From positions 186,001 through 250,000 of the forward strand of contig NZ_NWUW01000007.1 in NCBI RefSeq assembly GCF_002746455.1: a DNA stretch of 64,000 nucleotides, in the 5' to 3' direction. The notes beneath the pieces were generated by a model that worked only from the letters and a program-made list of their open reading frames with translations, was not told where the DNA came from and made no database searches. This DNA comes from Bacillus fungorum. Lineage in GTDB: Bacteria; Bacillota; Bacilli; Bacillales; Bacillaceae_G. The position numbers and the translations under genes were made by a program. Below are positions 54,554 to 64,000 of this stretch, piece by piece. Positions within the stretch are counted from its first letter, which is position 1; every line of letters begins with the position of its first letter.

Positions 54554-55405
54554 ATGCATAGGGATGAAACTACATTACATCCTGATACGGGTGTTACGTC
54601 TGTAATGTTTGTTGAACGTTCATTAAATGAAATTCGTTTTTGGTCTAGAATCATGAAGGAGCATTCTTTTTTTCTTCGCTTGGGGTTTAGATGCGAGGAT
54701 ACCCAACTAATCGAAGAGGCGAATCAATTTTATCGATTGTTTGAACATATCGAGCAAATAGCGTATTCCTATACAAATGAAACAGATCCTGAGCAAATCA
54801 AAAGGTTTAATGCAGAAGTACAACAAGCCGCAACTAATATTTGGGGATTTAAACGAAAAATTTTAGGGTTGATTCTCACATGTAAATTGCCAGGACAAAA
54901 TAACTTTCCATTGTTAGTTGACCATACAAGTAGGGAAGCTGATTATTTTAGAAAACGTTTAATGGAATTAAACGAAGGTAAATTAGATGCTCTTCCTGAT
55001 GCTATTATTAAAGAAAATGTTTTCTTTTTAAGGATTATGGCAGACCATGCTAAATTTATTGGCCATCTTCTTGATCCATCGGAAAGAAAGCTTGTAGATA
55101 CAGCACGGAATTTTAGCAATGATTTTGATGAATTGATGTATCAAGCAATTGACTTAGAATCTATGAAACCACAATCCAAAACAGTCCCTCTTTTAGATCA
55201 ATTTTTAGATCAAAATCGTGTGTCGGTTACATCTCTTCGGGATTTTAAGAAAACCGCACGTGATTTAATTGAGCAATGTAAAATAAAGAGTATCATTCAT
55301 CCATTATTAGCAGACCACGTTTTTCGTGAAGCTGATAGATTTCTTGAAATTATTGATATGTTTGATGCTCATCTTACAAATATTCAATCACAACCTAGAT
55401 ATTAG
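54554..55405 (+). CDS. DUF2935 protein (283 aa)
   Basis: Two helical repeats, each with an E-x-x-FW or EADxF core: SLNEIRFWSRIMKEHSFFLR and later SREADYFRKRLMELNEG, FFLRIMADHAKFIGHLLDPS, ADHVFREADRFLEIID. The paired His/Glu set is typical of DUF2935, which resembles diiron four-helix proteins. ATG at 54554 has GGGGGG upstream. Function unknown; metal binding is inferred. Confidence 0.82.
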   Translation: MHRDETTLHPDTGVTSVMFVERSLNEIRFWSRIMKEHSFFLRLGFRCEDTQLIEEANQFYRLFEHIEQIAYSYTNETDPEQIKRFNAEVQQAATNIWGFKRKILGLILTCKLPGQNNFPLLVDHTSREADYFRKRLMELNEGKLDALPDAIIKENVFFLRIMADHAKFIGHLLDPSERKLVDTARNFSNDFDELMYQAIDLESMKPQSKTVPLLDQFLDQNRVSVTSLRDFKKTARDLIEQCKIKSIIHPLLADHVFREADRFLEIIDMFDAHLTNIQSQPRY

Positions 55406-55439
55406 AAGATAAGGAAAGATAATATTTTGCTTTCGGCTG

Positions 55440-55468
55440 AGAAGTTAACAATGTATTGTTAGCTTCTT
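55440..55468 (+). terminator. Terminator
   Basis: GAAGTTAACAAT-GTATT-GTTAGCTTC, imperfect, followed by TTTTCTTTTT. Confidence 0.65.
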
Positions 55469-55474
55469 TTCTTT

Positions 55475-55705
55475 TTGATGAAAAGGTTTAAAAATGAAAC
55501 TTTGCGTTATTCTTTCTTGAGACTGATAAGTAGGAATGGAGTATTTTTATTTATTACAAAAATCGTTGTATGGATGTTAAATAAATTTGCCGGAGCGAGC
55601 ATTACAATTATAGTGGATGCACCATATGTGATGAATTTTTTACCTCTCATATTAATGGTTATAGGTGGTATGGGATCTGATAAGTTGAAGAAAATATATA
55701 AATAG
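55475..55705 (+). CDS. Possible small membrane protein (76 aa)
   Basis: Two hydrophobic segments (residues 22-38 and 51-67) with ITKIVVWMLNKFAGASITII between. The composition is protein-like, but there is no clear ribosome site ahead of the start and it begins right after a terminator. It may be an orphan or the tail of an unseen gene. Confidence 0.35.
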   Translation: MMKRFKNETLRYSFLRLISRNGVFLFITKIVVWMLNKFAGASITIIVDAPYVMNFLPLILMVIGGMGSDKLKKIYK

Positions 55706-55802
55706 AAGAAAGATTTGAAAGAAATCCCCTACACTAGCTGTTCTTTTCACTCAAATTGTGTACTATAAAGGATAGGATGACATAAAGAAGGGAACATATA
55801 GA

Positions 55803-56363
55803 ATGGAATTTCATGAACAAAAGATTTTGCCGGCAGTGAGGCAAATTAAAGATTTGGAAAAGCTATTACATAGTTCGTATGAGTATATCGTTATTTTAGA
55901 TATTCATGTCGGTCAATTGAAGAGTGTTATATCACTTGCGAAGCAATATTGTAAAAAGGTGTTTTTACATGTGGATTTAATTCATGGCTTACAGAGTGAT
56001 GGGCATGCGACGGAATATTTATGCCAAGAATTTAGACCGTATGGATTACTTTCTACAAAGGCGAGCGTCATTATGAAGGCGAAGCAAAAAGGCGTTGTGG
56101 CAATACAGCGTATTTTTTTAATCGATTCTAGCGCAATGGAGAAGAGTTGCAATCTTTTAGAAAAGACGAAGCCGGATTATATTGAGGTGCTTCCAGGAGC
56201 AATGACGGATGTTATTGCTGAAGTGAAAGAGCGTACTGGTGTACCGATTTTAGCAGGTGGTTTTATTCGTACTGTAGAAGATGTGGAAAGAGCTTTAAAC
56301 GCTGGTGCGACAGCAATTACGACATCCAAACGCGAACTATGGAAACATTACCAAAAAAAGTGA
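55803..56363 (+). CDS. Glycerol operon antiterminator GlpP (186 aa)
   Basis: RNA-binding antiterminator activated by glycerol 3-phosphate. Motifs: YIVILDIHVGQLKSVISLAK, VFLHVDLIHGLQSDGHATEY, GLLSTKASVIMKAKQKGVVA, PDYIEVLPGAMTDVI and PILAGGFIRTVEDVERAL; the TIM-barrel-like G3P-binding layout of GlpP is complete. Start ATG with AGAAGGGA. It precedes glpF with a 225-base leader that holds its target. Confidence 0.94.
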   Translation: MEFHEQKILPAVRQIKDLEKLLHSSYEYIVILDIHVGQLKSVISLAKQYCKKVFLHVDLIHGLQSDGHATEYLCQEFRPYGLLSTKASVIMKAKQKGVVAIQRIFLIDSSAMEKSCNLLEKTKPDYIEVLPGAMTDVIAEVKERTGVPILAGGFIRTVEDVERALNAGATAITTSKRELWKHYQKK

Positions 56364-56383
56364 CGAAAATGTGAATTTTTTCG

Positions 56384-56412
56384 TTGACACCGCTTTCATT
56401 TACGGTTAACAT
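56384..56412 (+). promoter_or_regulatory. glpFK promoter with cre site
   Basis: TTGACA at 56384-56389, 17-base spacer, TAACAT at 56407-56412. TGACACCGCTTTCA at 56385-56398 matches the cre consensus at every fixed position and overlaps the -35, so CcpA should repress glpFK under glucose. Confidence 0.85.
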
Positions 56413-56416
56413 TATA

Positions 56417-56516
56417 GACAAGTTAATAAACGTGACGGAGAAAAGTAGAGATCCACATTTCATTGTTTCTATATAAATTTATATAGAAGCGTGCAAAGCT
56501 GTGGGTCTTTTTCTTT
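56417..56516 (+). promoter_or_regulatory. GlpP-controlled leader terminator of glpF
   Basis: GACAAGTTAATAA, shared with the glpD leader, is followed by a terminator: AGATCCACA at 56449-56457 pairs with TGTGGGTCT near 56501-56509, with TTTTTC after. An inner hairpin TTCTATATAA/TTATATAGAA adds stability. GlpP with glycerol 3-phosphate should prevent termination. Confidence 0.8.
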
Positions 56517-56590
56517 TGACAAAAACGAATGGCCATTCATTTTACCTCTATCACATTTGGAAGCGTTTAAATTGATTGTGGAGGGATACT

Positions 56591-58916
<2,326 letters not shown>

Positions 58917-58968
58917 TCATAAACAGTGTTATAATGGTGACAAGTTAATAATTCGGTAGGAGATTTGG

Positions 58969-59026
58969 AGAGACCACAACACGCTATAGAGGCGAAATCT
59001 ATAGCGGAGTTTGTGGTCTCTTTTTT
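58969..59026 (+). promoter_or_regulatory. GlpP-controlled leader terminator of glpD
   Basis: GAGACCACAACACGCTATAG pairs with CTATAGCGGAGTTTGTGGTC, followed by TCTTTTTT. Just upstream is GTGACAAGTTAATAA, the block also present in the glpF leader, and TATAAT at 58930-58935 gives glpD its own promoter. Confidence 0.85.
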
Positions 59027-59049
59027 CGTTATCAAAGGGAGGAATTACC

Positions 59050-60732
59050 ATGAAATTTTCAAGTAAACAACGTAAAGACGTATTAAACGGAGTAAATAAA
59101 CAAGAATTAGATGTGATCGTAATTGGTGGAGGTATTACTGGTTCTGGTATTGCATTAGATGGAGCAACACGCGGGTTATCAACAATTGTGTTTGAAATGC
59201 AGGACTTTGCAGCAGGTACATCAAGTCGTTCAACGAAGCTTGTACACGGTGGTCTACGTTATTTAAAACAACTTGAAGTGAAAATGGTAGCAGAGGTGGG
59301 GAAAGAGCGTGCGATCGTATATGAGAACGGTCCCCATGTAACAACACCAGAGTGGATGTTACTTCCGTTCCATACAGGCGGTACGTTCGGATCATTTAGT
59401 ACATCAATTGGTCTTCGTGTGTACGACTTCTTAGCAGGTGTAAAACGAAGCGAGCGCAGAAAAATGTTTAACCGTGAAGAAACGCTGAAGAAAGAGCCTC
59501 TTGTAAAACAAGAAGGATTAAAAGGCGGCGGTTACTACGTAGAATATCGTACAGACGATGCTCGTCTTACAATTGAAGTAATGAAAGAAGCAATTGAACA
59601 CGGCGCAAAAGCTGTTAACTACGCAAAAGTAGACAGTTTCTTATATAAAGATGGAAAAGTATGTGGTGTACGTGTAATCGATTTACTAGACGGAGAAGTA
59701 TATGAAGTTTACGGTAAGAAAATTGTAAACGCAGCGGGTCCTTGGGTAGATACACTTCGTGAAAAAGATAACTCGAAAAAAGGAAAAGTACTTCAGTTAT
59801 CAAAAGGTGTTCACTTAGTAATTGACCAAAAACGTTTCCCATTAGGGCAAGCGATTTACTTCGATACACCAGATAAACGTATGGTATTCGCGATTCCTCG
59901 CGGCGGAAAAACATACGTAGGTACAACAGATACGTTCTATGATAAAGACGCAGCTGTACCACAAATGACAACGGAAGATCGCACATATATCATTAATGCG
60001 ATTAACTACATGTTCCCAAGCGTAAAAATTACGGAGAAAGACATCGAATCAAGCTGGGCTGGTGTACGTCCGTTAATTTACGAAGAAGGTAAGAGCGCAT
60101 CTGAAATTTCTCGTAAAGATGAGATTTGGACTTCTGAATCTGGTTTAATTACAATCGCAGGTGGTAAATTAACAGGATACCGCAAAATGGCTGAAATGGT
60201 AGTAGACTATGTAACGAACTTACTACAAAAAGAAGGTCATAGTGCATATCCGAAGAGCGATACGAAACATATGCCAATCTCTGGTGGACACGTAAGTGGT
60301 TCACACGGATTCCCAGCATTCGTTGCGAAAAAAGCAGGCGAAGGTACGAAATACGGTTTAACGAAAGCGCAAGCAGAAGAATTCGCGAAATTCTACGGCT
60401 CTAACGTAGACGTACTGTTCGACTTAGCGAAAAAACATAAAGATGAAGCGAAAGAATACAACATGCCGCTTGACGTTCTAATCCCGCTTGTATACGCAAT
60501 GGATTACGAAATGACAGCAAAGCCAGTTGACTTCTTCGTACGCCGCAGAGGCGCTGTATTCTTCAACATCCACTGGGTATACGAGTGGAAAGAAGCAGTA
60601 ATCAACTACATGGCTGCGAAACTAGGCTGGAGCAAAGAAGAGCAAATGAAATACACAGCAGAACTAGAAAAAGCACTAAGGGACGCTGTCATTCCTGTAG
60701 ATCAACAAGAGCAAGCAGCTGCGTTAGCATAA
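59050..60732 (+). CDS. Glycerol-3-phosphate dehydrogenase GlpD (560 aa)
   Basis: Membrane-associated FAD enzyme oxidising glycerol 3-phosphate to DHAP, delivering electrons to quinone. The FAD motif is VIVIGGGITGSGIALDGATR near residue 20, then GTSSRSTKLVHGGLRYL; substrate loop near VGTTDTFYD. ATG at 59050 has AAGGGAGG. Length matches B. subtilis GlpD. Expression depends on GlpP antitermination in its own leader. Confidence 0.97.
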   Translation: MKFSSKQRKDVLNGVNKQELDVIVIGGGITGSGIALDGATRGLSTIVFEMQDFAAGTSSRSTKLVHGGLRYLKQLEVKMVAEVGKERAIVYENGPHVTTPEWMLLPFHTGGTFGSFSTSIGLRVYDFLAGVKRSERRKMFNREETLKKEPLVKQEGLKGGGYYVEYRTDDARLTIEVMKEAIEHGAKAVNYAKVDSFLYKDGKVCGVRVIDLLDGEVYEVYGKKIVNAAGPWVDTLREKDNSKKGKVLQLSKGVHLVIDQKRFPLGQAIYFDTPDKRMVFAIPRGGKTYVGTTDTFYDKDAAVPQMTTEDRTYIINAINYMFPSVKITEKDIESSWAGVRPLIYEEGKSASEISRKDEIWTSESGLITIAGGKLTGYRKMAEMVVDYVTNLLQKEGHSAYPKSDTKHMPISGGHVSGSHGFPAFVAKKAGEGTKYGLTKAQAEEFAKFYGSNVDVLFDLAKKHKDEAKEYNMPLDVLIPLVYAMDYEMTAKPVDFFVRRRGAVFFNIHWVYEWKEAVINYMAAKLGWSKEEQMKYTAELEKALRDAVIPVDQQEQAAALA

Positions 60733-60739
60733 AATAGAG

Positions 60740-60774
60740 AACCACCTGAAGGGGAGCCTTTCAGGTGGTTTTTA
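60740..60774 (+). terminator. Terminator of glpD
   Basis: AACCACCTGAA pairs with TTCAGGTGGTT around GGGGAGCC, then TTTATC. Confidence 0.85.
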
Positions 60775-60931
60775 TCTTGACTAAAAATAAATAGAATGTG
60801 TTACAATGATGATAGAGTATATAGTATGAATTTTGCATAAAATAAAGAAGACAGAAGTCTGAGAAACTTCTGCCTTGTGTAACCTAACTTGCTATTGTGG
60901 TGGTAGTAGGTGCGGTTATAAGACAATTACA

Positions 60932-61096
60932 TTAACGTTTTAGCCGAGAACCGCCCTTACCTTTTCCACGAAGCAGGGTGGTTCTCGCTTTTTTGTATAC
61001 AGAAATTAGCCACGGACCGACGTATCTTCTACCGATGACAACGCCAGCTCCGGTTAGGATACCGTACACTAATTTAGTTACAAACATCGCGATCAT
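60932..61096 (-). CDS. Small basic membrane protein (54 aa)
   Basis: MIAMFVTKLVYGILTGAGVV is one membrane helix, followed by IGRRYVGPWLISVYKKAR and a basic tail LLRGKGKGGSRLKR. GGGGGAGGTGAT lies upstream of the ATG at 61096. Conserved-looking but unnamed. The strongly basic tail may bind membrane lipid or nucleic acid; that is inference. Confidence 0.6.
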   Translation of the reverse strand: MIAMFVTKLVYGILTGAGVVIGRRYVGPWLISVYKKARTTLLRGKGKGGSRLKR

Positions 61097-61280
61097 TTTA
61101 TCACCTCCCCCTTTTTTCAAAATGGAAGAGATGATTACCACACCTACTAGTTATAGCGCTATTAAGTTACGTATTAATTGTATTATGTTTTAAAATAGGG
61201 AACAAGGCGTATGGATGAAAATTCCTGTCTTCAAGCAGAGCGTTAGTGCGTGGGGACAATAAGCAAATAAACATTCATAA

Positions 61281-61318
61281 AAAACGGTATGGGCATTGCC
61301 AGCCGTATTTTTTTTTAT
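61281..61318 (+). terminator. Terminator ahead of the sigma operon
   Basis: AAAACGGTATGGGCATTGCC then AGCCGTATTTTTTTT: outer AAACGG/CCGTATTT stem and inner TGGGCATTGCCA. The upstream stretch from 61097 has no gene. Confidence 0.6.
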
Positions 61319-61377
61319 GATTTTATAAAACTTTTCCATACAGTGCGTCGTCTAATATATGGGAAGGAGGAAATGAT

Positions 61378-61911
61378 GTGGATGAATTAACGGTAGAAGC
61401 GTTTGAAATAGAAGATAAGGAACTCCTTATCGATGAAATAATGAACAAGTATGGACAAGAAGTCCTGCAGCTTGTGTATTCATATGTAAATAATAAAGAG
61501 GTTGCGGAAGATGTAACGCAAGATATATTTGTGAAATGCTATAAATCTCTTCATACATACAAAGGGAAGTCGAATGTGAAAACGTGGTTATGGAGAATTG
61601 CGATTAATCAATGTAAGGACTATATAAAAAGTTGGTATAACAAAAAGGTGATTGTGACAGAGGATGAATTTGCTTATATGGGGGTTCAAAATAATAGTGT
61701 CGAACAAACTGTTATTCAAAATGCGGAGGACCGTGAGTTGGCTTCTGCGGTAATGAATTTACCGATAAAATATCGAGAAGTCATTTATCTATTTTATTAT
61801 GAAGAGTTATCAATTAAAGAGATTGCTATGGTAATAGAAGTGAAGGAAAACACGATAAAAACAAGGCTGAAAAAAGCGAAGGAGCTTTTGAAGAAAGGAT
61901 TGGAGGAATAA
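61378..61911 (+). CDS. ECF-type sigma factor (177 aa)
   Basis: Region 2: VAEDVTQDIFVKCYKSLHTY and VKTWLWRIAINQCKDYIKSW. Region 4: LPIKYREVIYLFYYEELSIK and EIAMVIEVKENTIKTRLKKA. No N- or C-terminal extension. GTG start with GGAAGGAGG. First gene of a three-gene operon (PadR-like, SEDS). The usual anti-sigma partner is replaced by the PadR-like gene. Its own promoter sequence is not recognised. Confidence 0.92.
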   Translation: MDELTVEAFEIEDKELLIDEIMNKYGQEVLQLVYSYVNNKEVAEDVTQDIFVKCYKSLHTYKGKSNVKTWLWRIAINQCKDYIKSWYNKKVIVTEDEFAYMGVQNNSVEQTVIQNAEDRELASAVMNLPIKYREVIYLFYYEELSIKEIAMVIEVKENTIKTRLKKAKELLKKGLEE

Positions 61912-61915
61912 TCAA

Positions 61916-62323
61916 ATGGAAGATCGATTAAAAGGCTTGCGAAAATCAATGGAGAATACAACGTTTAAACATTTGAGTTTTTCTGATCAACATCGAAAGC
62001 AGGTGCGCGAAAAAATCAAGCAATCGTCCGAAAGGGAAGAAGATATCCTTTTAGCAGTGTTACAACTTCTTATGAATGAAAAAACAGGTTATGAATTGAT
62101 GCAGTTACTACGAGGAAGAGGGATTCAAAAATTCGAAGGTAATGAAGGGTCTCTATACACTTTATTACATCGTCTAGAACAGAATCGCTTTATCCAATCT
62201 AGCTGGGATCACGCGGGAGCTAAATATTATCAATTAAATGATAAAGGAAATAAGATGCTGCGAAAGGCAGAGAAGAATTCTACAAAGGCACGATTTATAT
62301 TAAAAGGCTTAGTACAGGAGTGA
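61916..62323 (+). CDS. PadR-like protein with extra N-terminus (135 aa)
   Basis: Residues 1-40 (MEDRLKGLRKSMENTTFKHL, then FSDQHRKQVREKIK) look like the start of small anti-sigma or sigma-linked proteins. Residues 43-125 are a PadR winged helix (LLAVLQLLMNEKTGYELMQL, NEGSLYTLLHRLEQNRFIQS, YYQLNDKGNKMLRKAE). Strong TTGGAGGAA site overlaps the sigma stop region; four-base gap. It may act directly on the sigma factor or on the operon promoter. No membrane segment. Confidence 0.85.
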   Translation: MEDRLKGLRKSMENTTFKHLSFSDQHRKQVREKIKQSSEREEDILLAVLQLLMNEKTGYELMQLLRGRGIQKFEGNEGSLYTLLHRLEQNRFIQSSWDHAGAKYYQLNDKGNKMLRKAEKNSTKARFILKGLVQE

Positions 62324-62330
62324 GAAAAAA

Positions 62331-63581
62331 TTGAACAAAAAAGGGGAGCGTTTTTTAAAAGAAGTTACGAACCATATTAAATCAAAAGAAGCGAAGGGCC
62401 TGGTAGCGGCGGAACTAGACTTTCACTTGAAACAGGCGAAGAATATGTGGATAGAGAAAGGCTTAAGCGAGGAAGTTGCTGAAGATAAGGCTGTTGAACA
62501 AATGGGAAGTCCGGTCAAACTTGGCCGGGAACTTAACAAACTACATAAGCCAAAGGTTGATTGGTTCTTAATTGGTTTATTAGTGGCTGCGATGGGGTTA
62601 GGGTTTTTGCCGGTTATAGCCTTTGGATATATGAATGATTTACTACTAAATAAAGTGATTTTTGTAATTCTCGGCATTGCAACAGCTATTGGAATGATGC
62701 TGCTTGATTACCGGAAGCTAGAAAGAATCGGGTGGCTGTTTTATACAACCGGAGTACTTATCTTGTTAATGATAAAGTGTTTTCCTACTGCTTTTTTGAC
62801 TGGAGAGCCATTAATAAAAATTGGTTCTATCACAATTGACTGTCTAATGACAATACCATTCTTCCTTCTAGCCTGGGCTTCTTTTTTCAATAACAGTAGA
62901 TTAAAGTTTATACATCTTCTCATGTTGTATTTATTTTCTTTATATTTATTTCTAACTACATCAACTCTTTTACCGCTGTTCATCTATATCACGATGGTAT
63001 TTGTTATGCTTTGGTGGAGTAAGTTAGGAAAGAAAACGGCATGGCTCATTACAATGTTACCAATTTGTTTCTTTATTATTAGGGATTTACTTTCCTGGTC
63101 TGCCGTAAAAGAATACCGGATAGCTAGAATTTTAGGGTTTTTAAACCCAGAGCATGATCAATGGTATTTACGTTTAAAAGAGGCAATGGCATCAGCAGGT
63201 TGGTTTGGTACATATGGAAATATAAAGTCTATCCCTGCTACTCATACTGATTTTGTATTTGCAAGTTTGACTTACTATTATGGATATGTGCTTGCGTTAG
63301 TTCTTGTCTTGATTCTTTCTCTTTTTGCAGTAAGAATAATGACCATATCTTATAAAATAGACGATCGATATGGTAAATTGCTGCTCGTTGGTGGAGTAAC
63401 TCTTTTTGTATTCCATTTCATTTATAATGTGGGCATGATTTTAGGATTATTACCACGTGTTTCTATATCATTACCTTTTATTAGTTATGGATTAGTACCA
63501 ACTCTGTTTCACGCATTTATAATGGGTATTGTGCTAAGTGTATATAGGCGTAAAGATATTCCAGCGAGAAAGTCAGCTTAA
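62331..63581 (+). CDS. SEDS-family (FtsW/RodA-like) membrane protein (416 aa)
   Basis: Residues 1-80 form a soluble prefix (FLKEVTNHIKSKEAKGLVAA, AVEQMGSPVKLGRELNKLH) like the permease-prefix or DUF1700 N-terminus. The rest has about ten membrane helices with the SEDS signature. HTDFVFASL contains Asp307, matching the catalytic Asp of RodA/FtsW peptidoglycan polymerases, and LPFISYGLVPTL matches the C-terminal motif. But the following EELG is YYYG here. TTG start with GGAGTGA. A possible alternative glycan polymerase or a regulator. Confidence 0.85.
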   Translation: MNKKGERFLKEVTNHIKSKEAKGLVAAELDFHLKQAKNMWIEKGLSEEVAEDKAVEQMGSPVKLGRELNKLHKPKVDWFLIGLLVAAMGLGFLPVIAFGYMNDLLLNKVIFVILGIATAIGMMLLDYRKLERIGWLFYTTGVLILLMIKCFPTAFLTGEPLIKIGSITIDCLMTIPFFLLAWASFFNNSRLKFIHLLMLYLFSLYLFLTTSTLLPLFIYITMVFVMLWWSKLGKKTAWLITMLPICFFIIRDLLSWSAVKEYRIARILGFLNPEHDQWYLRLKEAMASAGWFGTYGNIKSIPATHTDFVFASLTYYYGYVLALVLVLILSLFAVRIMTISYKIDDRYGKLLLVGGVTLFVFHFIYNVGMILGLLPRVSISLPFISYGLVPTLFHAFIMGIVLSVYRRKDIPARKSA

Positions 63582-63582
63582 A

Positions 63583-63632
63583 AAATAAACCACCCGTTCC
63601 CTATATTCTTTAGGGGATAGGTGGTTTTATTT
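63583..63632. terminator. Terminator of the sigma operon
   Basis: AAATAAACCACC pairs with GGTGGTTTTATTT; inner CCCTATATTCTTTAGGGGAT hairpin. Confidence 0.8.
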
Positions 63633-63638
63633 GCGAAC

Positions 63639-64000
63639 TTAACAATTTTTTTCATTTTCAACTTCTCCGCATGAATCTAGAATTTGCTTATCTTTTATTA
63701 ATTGTAATAGAAGTTCCAAAAACTGTTCATGTTGCTCTAATGTGAGGTTCTTTAGAATATTGTCTGCGACCTTGTCCTAGAAAGTGAGTGCCGCATTCTT
63801 CATATTGGATTGCGCGCATTCAGTAAGTTGAATTAATGTAGCTCGACGGTCGGTTGGATCTGGTATATGAATTAGAAGTTTCTCTTGTTCGAATGCATCA
63901 ACAAAATCGGTAACTGTACGCGCTTTGCCTCCTAATTTAGTGGTTAATGCATTAGGCTGTTTTCAGAAAAGGTGGATAGCACGCGTAGCCTAGGCCCCGT
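63639..64000 (-). pseudogene. Broken MarR-family regulator gene (extends past window end)
   Basis: On the minus strand one frame reads LTTKLGGKARTVTDFVDAFE, then LLIHIPDPTDRRATLIQLTE, then CAQSNMKNAALTF and a TAG at 63777-63779, continuing DKVADNILKNLTLEQHEQFL to a TAA at 63639. DPTDRRATLIQLTE is the MarR wing. A TGA also interrupts the frame at 63963-63965 upstream. So the gene has at least two lesions and is inactive. Its start lies beyond the window. Confidence 0.75.

Overview
This 64-kb window is a chromosomal segment of a Bacillus cereus-group organism. The call rests on low G+C content, strong AGGAGG ribosome sites, many small membrane genes, six copies or part-copies of an element matching bcr1 (a mobile repeat known only from this group, flanked by TTTAT), an SLH-domain surface protein, a Rap/Phr pair and the yhaO-yhaN-yhaM and glpPFKD loci. 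I saw no rRNA, tRNA, CRISPR array, integrase or transposase.

Layout. 0-8 kb: short genes and repeats, including three yjcZ-type sporulation peptides with a shared upstream block, a membrane alpha/beta hydrolase, an MFS exporter with an ArsR regulator, and a dead chimera joining the start of an ABATE-type regulator to the end of an HPP membrane protein. 8-13 kb: the licT-bglP-bglH beta-glucoside system with two RAT/terminator leaders. 13-18 kb: a DUF2306 protein and a dihydroxyacetone kinase locus (dhaS-dhaQ divergent from a fused dhaK-dhaL, with operator and cre between). 18-28 kb: small membrane genes, lipoproteins, an SLH-transglutaminase protein, a PadR/DUF2812 pair, an internally deleted asparagine synthetase, a DJ-1-like protein and a YbjQ protein.

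28.1-35.4 kb holds the most unusual block: a tightly packed operon of ACP, class III aminotransferase, hotdog thioesterase, FabZ-like protein, ketoacyl synthase, half-length ketoacyl-synthase-like partner, AMP-forming ligase and type II thioesterase, followed by a nitroreductase and, further on, an EamA exporter. It looks like a compact type II fatty-acid/polyketide pathway that makes an aminated acyl product. I do not recognise it as a characterised system.

36-46 kb: an MDR oxidoreductase, hypothetical proteins and yhaO-yhaN-yhaM (nuclease/ATPase pair plus 3'-5' exoribonuclease). 46.5-48 kb: a serine hydrolase gene with higher apparent G+C, bracketed by bcr1 pieces. 49-51 kb: two paralogous ring-cleaving dioxygenases separated by a bcr1 copy. 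51.5-53 kb: a Rap phosphatase and a Phr precursor carrying the signal region in tandem repeats. 53-56 kb: alpha/beta hydrolase behind paired palindromes, yhaL and a DUF2935 protein. 55.8-60.7 kb: glpP-glpF-glpK-glpD with two antitermination leaders and a cre site. 61-64 kb: an ECF sigma factor, a PadR-like protein and a SEDS-family membrane protein in one operon, then a broken MarR gene.

Common themes are carbon control (antiterminators, cre sites, glycerol and dihydroxyacetone kinases), sporulation-linked genes, and visible decay: at least five genes are broken, truncated or fused by deletion. Family assignments come from reading the sequences and from memory; no database search was run.
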